Assembly (NCBI GenBank): GCA_036268615.1
Contig: DATATV010000052.1
Coordinates: forward strand, 66,829-130,828
Reading direction: 5' to 3'
DNA: 64,000 nt
From: DATATV01 sp036268615
GTDB taxonomy: Bacteria > Actinomycetota > Actinomycetes > Mycobacteriales > Pseudonocardiaceae
Position numbers and translations under genes: made by a program. The notes under the pieces were generated by a model, which worked only from the letters and a program-made list of their open reading frames with translations, was not told the DNA's origin and made no database searches. Shown here piece by piece: positions 30,455 through 38,550 of the stretch; position 1 is the stretch's first letter; every line of letters begins with the position of its first letter.

Positions 30455-32662
30455 CTACGCCGAGCCGGCCTCAACCCGCGTCCCGATTTCGGTGAGCCCG
30501 GCCAACGCCGCCGGCAACGGGCCCTGGTGCAGGACGCCGAGGCGCTGGGTGGCGCGGGTGAGGGCGACGTAGAGTTCGGCCGCGCCGCGTGGGCCGTCGG
30601 CGAGGATTCGGTCCGGTTCCACGACCAGGACGGCGTCGAACTCCAGGCCCTTCGCCGCCGACGCGACCACCGCACCCGACACGCCCGGCGGCCCGATCAC
30701 GACGCTGGTGCCTGCGCGGCCGGCCTCGTCCCGGACGAACTCCTCGATGGCAGCCGACAGCTCGTCCTCGGTGACCTGCCGGGACCACGGCTGGACACCA
30801 CACGCGCGGACCGACTCCGGCGGCTGGACCCCGGGCGCGAACTCGGCGAGCAGCGCGGCGGCGACGGTCATGATCTCCGCCGGGGTGCGGTAGTTCACCG
30901 TCAGCGACCGGTAGACCCAGCGGCCCGGCACGTACGGGTCCAGCATCGCGCCCCACGCGGTCGCGCCGGCCGCCGACCGGCGCTGGGCCAGATCGCCGAC
31001 CACTGTGAAGGATCGGTTGGGGCAGCGGCGCATCAGCACTCGCCAGTCCATCTCGGACAGTTCTTGGGCCTCGTCGACCACGACGTGCCGGTAGGTCCAG
31101 TCCCGGTCGGCGGCCGCGCGTTCGACCAGTTCGCGGGTGTCCTTTTCGACGAACCGGTCGGCCAGGTCCTCGGCGAAGAGCAGGTTCTCGGCCGCCAGCA
31201 TGACGTCCTCGTCCATCTCCTCCCGGTCCAGCTTCATCACGTCCATCACGCCGGCGGCGTACTCGGCCTCGGCCCGGTGTTCCTGCTCGACGGCCTGTTC
31301 GGCGGCCCGGTCGGCCGCCTTGTCCCGGCCCAGCAGGTCGACCAGTTCGTCGAGCAGCGGCACGTCCGACACCGTCCAGGCGTCCCCGTCGGCGCGCAAC
31401 AGGGCCGCGTCCGCGCCGGCCGCCCGCAGACGTTCCGGGGAGGTGTAGAGCGCGGCCAGCAGGGTTTCCGGGGTCAGGATCGGCCAGAGTTCGTCGAGCG
31501 CGGCGGTCAGCTTGTCGTCCTCGGCGATTTCCTTGAGCAGGTCCGCGCGCAGTTCCTCCCTGGCCGCGCGGTCCGACCGGGGCAGCCAGCCTCGGCCGAT
31601 CCGGGTGATCGCCCGTTCGGTGAGCACGTACGTGACGATCTCGGCGAACGTCGCGCGGGCCTCGTTGTGCGGCAGCCCGCTCGTGCGCGCCTCCTCCCGG
31701 GCCCACTGCGCGGTCTCGGCGTCGATCCGCACCGTGACGTCGCCAAGGCTGATCGGCAGCGGGTCCGCCGGCAACTGCTGGCGGTCGGCGACCGCCGCCC
31801 TGAGCACGTCCAGGATCTTCAGTGAGCCCTTGAACCGTGCGGCTTCCGGGGTGTCCTCGGCGGTGATGTGCCGGCCGGGCACGAGGTCGCCGGGGGTCAT
31901 GAACACGACATCGGACTCACCGAGGGAGGGCAGCACCCGGCTGATGTGGTTGATGAACGCCGGGTTGGGCCCGACCACCAGCACGCCGTGCCGTTCCATC
32001 CGCTCCCGCTGGGTGTAGAGCAGGTACGCGACGCGGTGCAGCGCCACCACCGTCTTGCCGGTGCCCGGGCCGCCCTCGATCACCAGCACGCCGGGGTGGT
32101 CGAGCCGGATGATCTCGTCCTGTTCGGCCTGGATCGTCGCGACGATGTCGCGCATACCCTCCCCGCGCGGCGCGTTGATCGCCGCGAGCAGCGCCGCGTC
32201 CCCCTGCTCGCCGCCACCGCCCGGCCGGCCGAACACCTCGTCGGTGAAGCTGACGATCTCCCGGCCGCGGGTGTGGAACTGACGGCGCCGACGCATGTTC
32301 TCCGGGGTCGCCGCAGTGGCGACGTAGAAGGCGCGCGAGGCGGGCGCCCGCCAGTCCAGCAGCACCGGCTCGTACTCGTTCTGCTCGTCGAAGAGGCCGA
32401 TCCGGCCGATGTAGGAATGTTCCCCGGAAAGGGTGTCCAACCGGCCGAAACACAGCCCGTTGTCCGCCACGCTCAGCCGCTTCATCTCCTTGGCCCGCGC
32501 GCGCACCTCGACATCGCGCTCCATGGGTGTCCCGCCGTTTCCCCGCAACGCCGCGTTGTACTCGCCTTTCACTCGCGCGCGCTCGGTATCGAGCCGCGCG
32601 TGGAGACCGGCAACGTAGCCGCGCTCGGACCGCAATTCCGCTTCGTACCCCAGAGTTGACAC
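30455..32662 (-). CDS. helR: HelR/HelD-type RNA polymerase recycling motor (superfamily 1 helicase-like ATPase)
   Basis: A 735-residue HelD-family ATPase. It has the N-terminal coiled-coil arm that enters the polymerase secondary channel (LRSERGYVAGLHARLDTERA), a UvrD-like ATPase domain 1 with Walker A GGPGTGKTVVALHR (about 196-209), a HelD-specific insertion (about 300-490), then VVVDEAQELSEMDWRVLMRR (about 525-545), VVGDLAQRR, LTVNYRTPAEI and the C-terminal motif VALTRATQRLGVL. HelD proteins strip stalled polymerase from DNA; the actinobacterial HelR group displaces rifamycins and gives tolerance. The RAE about 185 bp upstream marks this as a rifamycin-responsive copy. The GTG start follows GAGGGG closely. 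A leader of up to 180 bases is implied. Confidence 0.88.
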   Translation of the reverse strand: MSTLGYEAELRSERGYVAGLHARLDTERARVKGEYNAALRGNGGTPMERDVEVRARAKEMKRLSVADNGLCFGRLDTLSGEHSYIGRIGLFDEQNEYEPVLLDWRAPASRAFYVATAATPENMRRRRQFHTRGREIVSFTDEVFGRPGGGGEQGDAALLAAINAPRGEGMRDIVATIQAEQDEIIRLDHPGVLVIEGGPGTGKTVVALHRVAYLLYTQRERMERHGVLVVGPNPAFINHISRVLPSLGESDVVFMTPGDLVPGRHITAEDTPEAARFKGSLKILDVLRAAVADRQQLPADPLPISLGDVTVRIDAETAQWAREEARTSGLPHNEARATFAEIVTYVLTERAITRIGRGWLPRSDRAAREELRADLLKEIAEDDKLTAALDELWPILTPETLLAALYTSPERLRAAGADAALLRADGDAWTVSDVPLLDELVDLLGRDKAADRAAEQAVEQEHRAEAEYAAGVMDVMKLDREEMDEDVMLAAENLLFAEDLADRFVEKDTRELVERAAADRDWTYRHVVVDEAQELSEMDWRVLMRRCPNRSFTVVGDLAQRRSAAGATAWGAMLDPYVPGRWVYRSLTVNYRTPAEIMTVAAALLAEFAPGVQPPESVRACGVQPWSRQVTEDELSAAIEEFVRDEAGRAGTSVVIGPPGVSGAVVASAAKGLEFDAVLVVEPDRILADGPRGAAELYVALTRATQRLGVLHQGPLPAALAGLTEIGTRVEAGSA

Positions 32663-32846
32663 AGGCCCCTCACCGCGTTTAAACTGAGCTTAGGTTCGGC
32701 GGTTTCTCCATTGGTTTATGGAGGACACGCCGATTTTTTATTGTCCACCTCGTGTCAAGTCCGCGCATGACCCGAGAACAACACGCGCACTTCGTTCCCC
32801 CGTTACCGCGGTTGTTGGCTCCGGCCGATGATTCTGCGGCACGACC

Positions 32847-32866
32847 GGGGTCTTGCCGCAAGCCCC
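32847..32866 (-). promoter_or_regulatory. Rifamycin-associated element (RAE)
   Basis: On the minus strand this reads GGGGCTTGCGGCAAGACCCC, one base from the published RAE palindrome (GGGGCTTGCGGCAAGGCCCC). RAEs sit upstream of rifamycin-inactivating or rifamycin-tolerance genes, including helR, and are needed for induction by rifamycins. The distance to the helR start is 184 bp. Confidence 0.88.
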
Positions 32867-32889
32867 CCGGTGCGCTATACGTTGAGAGT

Positions 32890-32916
32890 GGAGGGGAGCG
32901 GGTAGCCCTCCTTTTT
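32890..32916 (+). terminator. Plus-strand terminator-like hairpin upstream of helR
   Basis: GGAGGG, a ten-base loop, CCCTCC, then TTTTT. It is directed rightwards, but no plus-strand gene precedes it; the nearest open frame (32752-33024) shows no coding signal. It lies 24 bp from the RAE. Confidence 0.45.
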
Positions 32917-32938
32917 CTGTTCCCGGGCCGTGCCGGCG

Positions 32939-33580
32939 CTAGATCGCCGCTCGAACCGCTCGGTCGAACTGCTCGACATGCCCTACCGCGATGGCCCGCG
33001 CCCGGTCGGCGTCCCCGGCGATGATCGCCTCCAGCATCGGCAGATGCTCGCTGGTGTGGTCGACCGGCGGGAGTCGGTCGAGGAACAGGTACCAGATTCG
33101 CAGCGACAGGTTGTAGTAGTGGCTCAATGTCGTTGCCAGATAAGGATTGTGGGCGCAGCTGTAGACGGCGCGGTGGATCTCGGTGTCCAGTCGCATCAGG
33201 GTTTCGCGGTCGGTGGACCGGCCGAGGATCTGATCGATCAGGCGGGCCAGTTCGGTGCGGTCGGCCGGGGTGGAGCGGTGGGCGGCTCGTTCGGCGGCGT
33301 GGCCTTCCAGCTGGCGCCGCACGTCGGCGATCAGCGCGTGGTCGGCGATGTTGATCTCGCTGACGAAGGTGCCCTGACGTGGGTAGATCCGCACCAGGCT
33401 TTCCGAGGCCAGACGCTTGATCGCCTCGCGCAGTGGCGTCCGGCCAACGCCCAGTTCGGCGCCGAGGCGGTCCTCCTGGATCGGGCTGCCGGGGGGTAGG
33501 CCGAGGGTGACGATCAGGTCGCGGACGGCCTCGTAGGCACGGTCGGCCAGCAGTGGGGGTTGGTTGACGCCGGCGGTCAC
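32939..33580 (-). CDS. GntR-family (FCD/FadR subfamily) transcriptional regulator
   Basis: A 213-residue repressor-type protein. The winged helix occupies residues 1-75 (AYEAVRDLIVTLGLPPGSPI, LGVGRTPLREAIKRLASESL, IYPRQGTFVSEI). The C-terminal FCD domain is all helical with the metal-coordinating pattern DTEIHRAVYSCAHNPYL and a later His in VGHVEQFDRAV; such domains bind carboxylates or amino-acid-derived ligands. It is transcribed away from soxBDAG, with 67 bp between starts that includes a perfect palindrome, so it most likely controls the sarcosine oxidase operon and itself. Sarcosine, dimethylglycine or a related compound is the likely effector (inferred). Confidence 0.88.
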   Translation of the reverse strand: MTAGVNQPPLLADRAYEAVRDLIVTLGLPPGSPIQEDRLGAELGVGRTPLREAIKRLASESLVRIYPRQGTFVSEINIADHALIADVRRQLEGHAAERAAHRSTPADRTELARLIDQILGRSTDRETLMRLDTEIHRAVYSCAHNPYLATTLSHYYNLSLRIWYLFLDRLPPVDHTSEHLPMLEAIIAGDADRARAIAVGHVEQFDRAVRAAI

Positions 33581-33601
33581 GGCATCTAGCGTAGCGTACG
33601 T

Positions 33602-33613
33602 CTGATATATCAG
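33602..33613. promoter_or_regulatory. Palindromic operator CTGATATATCAG in the GntR-sox intergenic region
   Basis: A perfect 12-bp palindrome 21 bp upstream of the GntR start and 34 bp upstream of the soxB start. Its AT-rich centre and position are what is expected of a FadR-subfamily site, where binding would block both promoters. Confidence 0.65.
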
Positions 33614-33647
33614 TCGAATTGTCAGTGGTGTGCCAGGTGGAGGCGGA

Positions 33648-34859
33648 ATGACGCTGCCCGAGCAGCCGGACTGGTTGTGGCGGACGCCGGACCCGAAATG
33701 GTCCTACGACGTGATCATCATCGGCTCGGGCGGGCACGGGCTCGCCACTGCCTACTACCTCGCCAAGAACCACGGCATCACCAACGTCGCCGTGCTCGAA
33801 CGGGGCTGGCTGGCCGGCGGGAACATGGCGCGCAACACCACGATCATCCGGTCGAACTACCTCTGGGACGAGAGCGCGGCCATCTACGAGCACGCCCTCA
33901 CCCTCTGGGAAGGGCTCCAGGACGAGCTCGACTACGACTTCCTCTTCAGCCAGCGCGGGGTGCTCAACCTCGCGCACACCCGCCAGGACGTCCGGGAGGG
34001 GATGCGGCGGGTGCACGCGAACCGGCTCAACGGCATCGACGCCGAGTGGCTGGACGTCGACGGCGTGCGTGCGGCCTGTCCGATCGTGAACACCTCGCCG
34101 GACACCCGGTACCCGGTGCTCGGCGGGACGTGGCAGGCGCGCGCCGGCATCGCCAAGCACGACCACGTCGCCTGGGCGTTCGCGCGGCGGGCCGACCAGT
34201 ACGGCGTGGATCTCATCCAGGGCTGCGAGGCGACCGGGTTCCTGCTGGACGGCAACCGGGTCATCGGGGTGGAGACGAACCGGGGGCCGATCCGCGCCGG
34301 GCGGGTCGGGATGGCCGCGGCCGGGCACAGCAGCGTGCTCGCCGACACCGTCGGGCTGCGGCTGCCGATCCAGAGCCATCCGTTGCAGGCGCTCGTGTCC
34401 GAACTGCTCGAACCCGTTCATCCGACCGTGGTGATGTCCAATCACGTGCACGTCTACGTCAGCCAGGCGCACAAGGGCGAACTGGTGATGGGCGCGGGCA
34501 TCGACGCCTACAACTCCTACAGCCAGCGGGGTTCGGTGCACGTGATCGAACAGCAGTTGGCCGCGGCGGTCGAGCTGTTCCCGATCTTCGCCCGCGCGCA
34601 CGTGATCCGGACCTGGGGCGGCATCGTGGACGTGACCCCGGACGCGTCGCCGGTGATCGGCAGCACGCCGATCGAGAACCTCTTTGTCAACTGTGGCTGG
34701 GGAACCGGCGGTTTCAAGGCGACCCCGGCGGTGGGCTGGGTGTTCGCGCACACCATCGCCACCGGGCAGCCGCACCCGCTCAACGAGCCGTTCGGCCTGG
34801 ACCGCTTCACCACCGGCGCACTGATCGACGAGCACGGCGCCGCCGCCGTCGCGCACTGA
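33648..34859 (+). CDS. soxB: Heterotetrameric sarcosine oxidase, beta subunit
   Basis: A 403-residue flavoprotein subunit that oxidises sarcosine to glycine, passing methylene to tetrahydrofolate and electrons to oxygen. The FAD-binding motif is DVIIIGSGGHGLATAYYLAK (from about residue 21). His171 in the IAKHDHVAWAFARR stretch is the likely site of covalent FMN, as in characterised SoxB proteins. The C-terminal WGGIVDVTPDASPVIG and NLFVNCGWGTGGFKATPAVG segments complete the oxidase fold. The ATG at 33648 is set by GGTGGAGG; earlier in-frame codons are rejected. First gene of soxBDAG, under the GntR operator. Confidence 0.95.
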   Translation: MTLPEQPDWLWRTPDPKWSYDVIIIGSGGHGLATAYYLAKNHGITNVAVLERGWLAGGNMARNTTIIRSNYLWDESAAIYEHALTLWEGLQDELDYDFLFSQRGVLNLAHTRQDVREGMRRVHANRLNGIDAEWLDVDGVRAACPIVNTSPDTRYPVLGGTWQARAGIAKHDHVAWAFARRADQYGVDLIQGCEATGFLLDGNRVIGVETNRGPIRAGRVGMAAAGHSSVLADTVGLRLPIQSHPLQALVSELLEPVHPTVVMSNHVHVYVSQAHKGELVMGAGIDAYNSYSQRGSVHVIEQQLAAAVELFPIFARAHVIRTWGGIVDVTPDASPVIGSTPIENLFVNCGWGTGGFKATPAVGWVFAHTIATGQPHPLNEPFGLDRFTTGALIDEHGAAAVAH

Positions 34860-34905
34860 CTGCCAACCGCACCGACCGCCAACCGCACTGAGGGGACCTC
34901 CGACC

Positions 34906-35184
34906 ATGCTGCTGATCTCCTGTCCCTGGTGCGGCGACCGCGCCGAGACCGAGTTCCACTACGGCGGCCAGGCCCACGTCGCCCACCCCGCCGATCCGGA
35001 CGCGGTGACCGACGCGCAGTGGGCCCAATACCTGTTCTTCCGGGACAACCCCAAGGGGCCGTTCGCCGAACGGTGGTGTCACACCGCAGGCTGCCGGCGG
35101 TGGTTCAACGCGGTCCGGGACACCCGCACCCACGAGTTCCTGGCCGTCTACCGGCCCGGCGAACCCGCCCCGGTGCTCCGGTGA
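34906..35184 (+). CDS. soxD: Heterotetrameric sarcosine oxidase, delta subunit
   Basis: A 92-residue zinc-binding subunit. The ligands match those of solved SoxD structures: Cys6 and Cys9 (CPWC), His59 and Cys63 (CHTAGC). The helical middle (DAQWAQYLFFRDNPKGPF) and FNAVRDTRTHEFLAVYRPGE are standard. It is structural in the complex. It lies 46 bases after soxB, in a spacer with the 11-base word GCCAACCGCAC repeated twice; GAGGGG precedes the ATG. Its stop overlaps the soxA start (GTGA). Confidence 0.95.
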   Translation: MLLISCPWCGDRAETEFHYGGQAHVAHPADPDAVTDAQWAQYLFFRDNPKGPFAERWCHTAGCRRWFNAVRDTRTHEFLAVYRPGEPAPVLR

Positions 35185-38012
35185 GCCGGCTGGCCACCGG
35201 TGGCCGGATCGACCGGACGGCACCGTTGCGGTTCACCGTGGACGGCACCTCCTATCCCGCCTTTCGCGGCGATACGGTCGCGTCCGCGCTGGTCGCGGCC
35301 GATGCGCTGACCGTGGGGCCCTCGCTCTACCGGCGCCGGCCGCGGGGGGTGCTGACCGCGGGCGTGGACGAGCCGAACGCGCTGCTGGACGTGGCGGGCG
35401 AACTGCTGCCGGCCACCACCGTCGACGTGGTTGACGGGTTGGCGGTCAACACCCGCAGCGGGGTGGGCCGGTTGCGGCCGGAGCCGGATACCGCCCGGTA
35501 CGACAAGACGTTCGCGTTCGCCGACGTGGCCGTCGTGGGGGGTGGGCCGGCCGGACTGGCCGCCGCCCTGGCCGCCTCGGCCGGCGGGGCGCGGGTGCTG
35601 ATGGTCGACGACCAGCCCGAGTTGGGTGGGGATCTGTTGGCCGGCAACGACTCCGTTGACGGAATGGCCGGTTCGCAGTGGGTCGCGGCGGCTCGGGAGA
35701 CGCTGCGCGCGCGGCCCGAAGTGCGGGTGCTGAGTCGGGCCGGTGCGGTCGGCTACTACGACGACAACTATCTGCTCGTGGCGCAGCGGCGGACCGGCCG
35801 TCCGGGGTCGGCCGCGCAGCGGCTCTGGCACGTGCGGGCCAAGTGGGTCGTGCTGGCGACCGGCGCGCACGAGCGGTCGATCGTCTTCGCGGACAACGAC
35901 CGGCCCGGCATCATGCTCGCCTCGGCCGTGCGCGACTACCTCACCCGCTATGCCGCGCTGGCCGGGCAGAACGCCGTTGTCTGCACCACCAACGACAGCG
36001 CCTACCCGACCGCCCTCCAGTTGCGGGCGGCGGGCGCCCGGGTCGTCGCCGTGGTCGACACCAGGACCGCGCCGCCCCGGGACCTGGTCGGCCGCGCCGA
36101 GGTCGCCGGTATCCGGGTGCTCAGCGGGATGGTCGTGCACGGCACGCAGGGGCCGGGCCGGATCTCCGGTGTCACCGTCTCCCGGCTCGACCGGGACGAC
36201 ACGCTGGTCGGGCCGAGCCAGGACCTCGCCTGTGACCTGCTGGCGGTGTCCGGCGGCTGGAACCCGGCGGTGCACCTGTTCAGCCAGTCCACCGGCACCC
36301 TGCGCTGGGACGGCGACCTGGCCGCGTTCCGGCCCGCGCACGGCGGCCGGCGGCAGCGGGTGGTCGGCGCGGCCAACGGGACCTACCCGCTCGCCGACTG
36401 TCTCCGGGAGGGCACCGAGGCCGGCGCGGAAGCGGCCGAGCAGACCGGTTTTCCGGCGCCGGCCGGGCCGGTTCCGACGGCGGCACGCCGTCGGGGCGTG
36501 CTGCCGCGACCGGTCTGGCTGGTGCCGGGCACCGGCGATCCGGGGGAGTGGCGCGACCACTTCGTCGACCTGCAACGGGACGGCACGGTCGCGGACATCT
36601 GGCGGGCCACCCGCGCGGGGATGCGGTCGGTCGAGCACATCAAGCGCTACACCACCATCGGCACCGGTCAGGACCAGGGCCGCGGCTCCGGGGTGCTGGC
36701 GTCCGGGGTGATCGCCGAGGCGCTCGGTGTCGACTCGCCGGGATCGTTGGGCACCACCACCTTCCGCCCGCCCTACCAGCCGGTGTCCTTCGCCCTGCTC
36801 GCCGGGCGGGACCGGGGCCCGCTGGCCGACCCGGTGCGCACCACGCCGATGCACGGCTGGCACGTGGCGGCCGGTGCGGTGTTCGAGAACGTCGGGCAGT
36901 GGAAACGGCCGTGGTACTACCCGCGTGCCGGTGAGGACATGGAAACGGCCGTGTGGCGGGAATGCCTGGCCGCGCGGACCGGGGTGGCGCTGATGGACGC
37001 ATCCACGCTGGGCAAGATCGAGGTCCTCGGCGCGGACGCCGGGGAGTTCCTGAACCGGATCTACACCAACGGGATGAAGAAGCTGCCGGTCGGCTCGGCG
37101 CGCTACGGGCTGATGTGCACGGCCGACGGCATGGTCCTCGACGACGGGGTCGTGCTGCGGCTCGCCGAGGACCGCTACTACCTGACCACCACGACCGGCG
37201 GCGCGGCGAAGGTGCTGGACTGGCTGGAGGAGTGGTCGCAGACCGAGTGGCCGGAGCTGGACGTGGCCTGCACCTCGGTGACCGAGCAGTGGTCGACGAT
37301 CGCCGTGGTCGGGCCGGACGCGCGGCAGGTGGTCGGCCGGCTCGCGCCCGGACTGGACGTGTCGGTGGTCGGGTTTCCGTTCATGACGTTCCGGGACACC
37401 GTGCTGGGCAACGGGATAACCGCCCGCATCGCGCGGATCTCGTTCTCCGGCGAACTGGCCTACGAGGTGAACGTCGCCGGCTGGTTCGGCGCGGCGACCT
37501 GGGAGTCGGTGCTGGCCGCCGGGGCCGATCTGGACATCACGCCCTACGGGACCGAGACGATGGACGTGCTGCGCGCGGAGAAGGGCTTCCCGATCGTCGG
37601 GCAGGACACCGACGGCACGGTCACCCCGCAGGACCTGGGCATGGACTGGGTGGTGTCCACGCGCAAACAGTTCGTCGGCCGGCGATCCCACCAGCGCGCG
37701 GACGCCGTCCGATCCGACCGCAAGCACCTGGTCGGGTTGCTGCCGGTCGACCGGACCGCACTGCTGCCCGAGGGTGCGCAACTGGTCGAGCCGGGAGCCG
37801 GGACGACGGACGGCCGGGTGCCGATGCTCGGACACGTCACATCGAGCTACCGCAGCGCGATCCTGGACCGGACATTCGCACTCGCGCTGGTCCGGGACGG
37901 CCGCAACCGGATCGGCCAGACGCTGCTCGCGCCGCTGGTGGACAAGGAGATCGCCGTCGTGGTCACCGAACCCGTCGGCTACGACCAGGAAGGGCACCGC
38001 CGTGACGGCTGA
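35181..38012 (+). CDS. soxA: Heterotetrameric sarcosine oxidase, alpha subunit
   Basis: A 943-residue subunit that holds NAD and the tetrahydrofolate site. Order: ferredoxin-like N-terminal domain without iron-sulphur cysteines (about 8-75, PLRFTVDGTSYPAFRGDTVA); dinucleotide-binding domain with VAVVGGGPAGLAAALAAS (about 116) and a second GAHERSIVFADNDRPGIML region; and a C-terminal GcvT-like aminomethyltransferase domain (about 570-943, LMDASTLGKIEVLGADAGEF, ISFSGELAYEVNVAG) that makes 5,10-methylene-tetrahydrofolate. Length is normal for the family. The GTG at 35181 overlaps the soxD stop; the frame is open further upstream, but that part is antisense-free noise over soxD. Confidence 0.93.
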   Translation: MSRLATGGRIDRTAPLRFTVDGTSYPAFRGDTVASALVAADALTVGPSLYRRRPRGVLTAGVDEPNALLDVAGELLPATTVDVVDGLAVNTRSGVGRLRPEPDTARYDKTFAFADVAVVGGGPAGLAAALAASAGGARVLMVDDQPELGGDLLAGNDSVDGMAGSQWVAAARETLRARPEVRVLSRAGAVGYYDDNYLLVAQRRTGRPGSAAQRLWHVRAKWVVLATGAHERSIVFADNDRPGIMLASAVRDYLTRYAALAGQNAVVCTTNDSAYPTALQLRAAGARVVAVVDTRTAPPRDLVGRAEVAGIRVLSGMVVHGTQGPGRISGVTVSRLDRDDTLVGPSQDLACDLLAVSGGWNPAVHLFSQSTGTLRWDGDLAAFRPAHGGRRQRVVGAANGTYPLADCLREGTEAGAEAAEQTGFPAPAGPVPTAARRRGVLPRPVWLVPGTGDPGEWRDHFVDLQRDGTVADIWRATRAGMRSVEHIKRYTTIGTGQDQGRGSGVLASGVIAEALGVDSPGSLGTTTFRPPYQPVSFALLAGRDRGPLADPVRTTPMHGWHVAAGAVFENVGQWKRPWYYPRAGEDMETAVWRECLAARTGVALMDASTLGKIEVLGADAGEFLNRIYTNGMKKLPVGSARYGLMCTADGMVLDDGVVLRLAEDRYYLTTTTGGAAKVLDWLEEWSQTEWPELDVACTSVTEQWSTIAVVGPDARQVVGRLAPGLDVSVVGFPFMTFRDTVLGNGITARIARISFSGELAYEVNVAGWFGAATWESVLAAGADLDITPYGTETMDVLRAEKGFPIVGQDTDGTVTPQDLGMDWVVSTRKQFVGRRSHQRADAVRSDRKHLVGLLPVDRTALLPEGAQLVEPGAGTTDGRVPMLGHVTSSYRSAILDRTFALALVRDGRNRIGQTLLAPLVDKEIAVVVTEPVGYDQEGHRRDG

Positions 38013-38550
38013 ACCTGCCACTGCCCGCCGCGGCCCGCTCGCCGACCACCCGCTTGAGCTGACGGTTCCCGGACTGAGCCTGGGCGAGTTGCCGTTCCTG
38101 ACCATGGTGAACGTGCGCGTGCGGCCCGGCGAACTGGACGTGCCGGCCGGGAGCGCTCGCACAGTGGGGGAGTGGGCCGTGCTCTGGCTGGGACCGGACG
38201 AGCGGCTGGTGGTCGGGCCGGCCGCGGGCAGCACCGACCTGGTCGGTGGGCTGCCGACGGTGGACGTCTCGGCCAGCCGGACCACGCTGACGGTGGCCGG
38301 CGTGGCCGCTCGCGAACTGTTGGCCACCGGGTGCCCGCTGGACCTGCACCCCCGGGTGTTCGGGCCGGGCAGCGTCGCACAGTCGACCGTGGGGCGGGCC
38401 CAGGTGATCCTCTGGCAGACCACGGATCTCCCGGTGTACCGGCTGCTGGTGCGCGCGTCGTTCGCCGGCTACCTGGCCGACTGGCTGACCGACGCGGCGG
38501 TCGAGCACACCGGGAGATCCCTGGGTGCGGGAGTCACCGCCGAGGGCTGA
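38002..38550 (+). CDS. soxG: Heterotetrameric sarcosine oxidase, gamma subunit
   Basis: A 182-residue subunit with the small GcvT-like fold of SoxG: RGPLADHPLELTVPGLSLGE at the start, FLTMVNVRVRPGEL, WAVLWLGPDERLVVGP, LTVAGVAARELLATGCPLDL (the typical GCPLDL motif), VILWQTTDLPVYRLLVRASF and AGYLADWLTDAAVE. It is structural and packs against SoxA. The GTG at 38002 follows AGGAAGGG and overlaps the soxA 3' end by 11 bases. The 3' end overlaps the convergent P450 gene by 17 bp. No glyA, purU or folD genes follow, so the operon is the minimal soxBDAG. Confidence 0.92.
   Translation: MTAEPATARRGPLADHPLELTVPGLSLGELPFLTMVNVRVRPGELDVPAGSARTVGEWAVLWLGPDERLVVGPAAGSTDLVGGLPTVDVSASRTTLTVAGVAARELLATGCPLDLHPRVFGPGSVAQSTVGRAQVILWQTTDLPVYRLLVRASFAGYLADWLTDAAVEHTGRSLGAGVTAEG

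Noticed and set aside
32752..33024. Possible 90-residue plus-strand gene between helR and the GntR gene
   Set aside because: No ribosome site and Pro/Arg-rich shadow-like translation; it also runs across the RAE and the hairpin.
34929..35180. N-terminal extension of soxA over soxD
   Set aside because: The translation is Arg/Pro-rich shadow of soxD; GTG 35181 with the GTGA overlap and normal family N-terminus is the better start.
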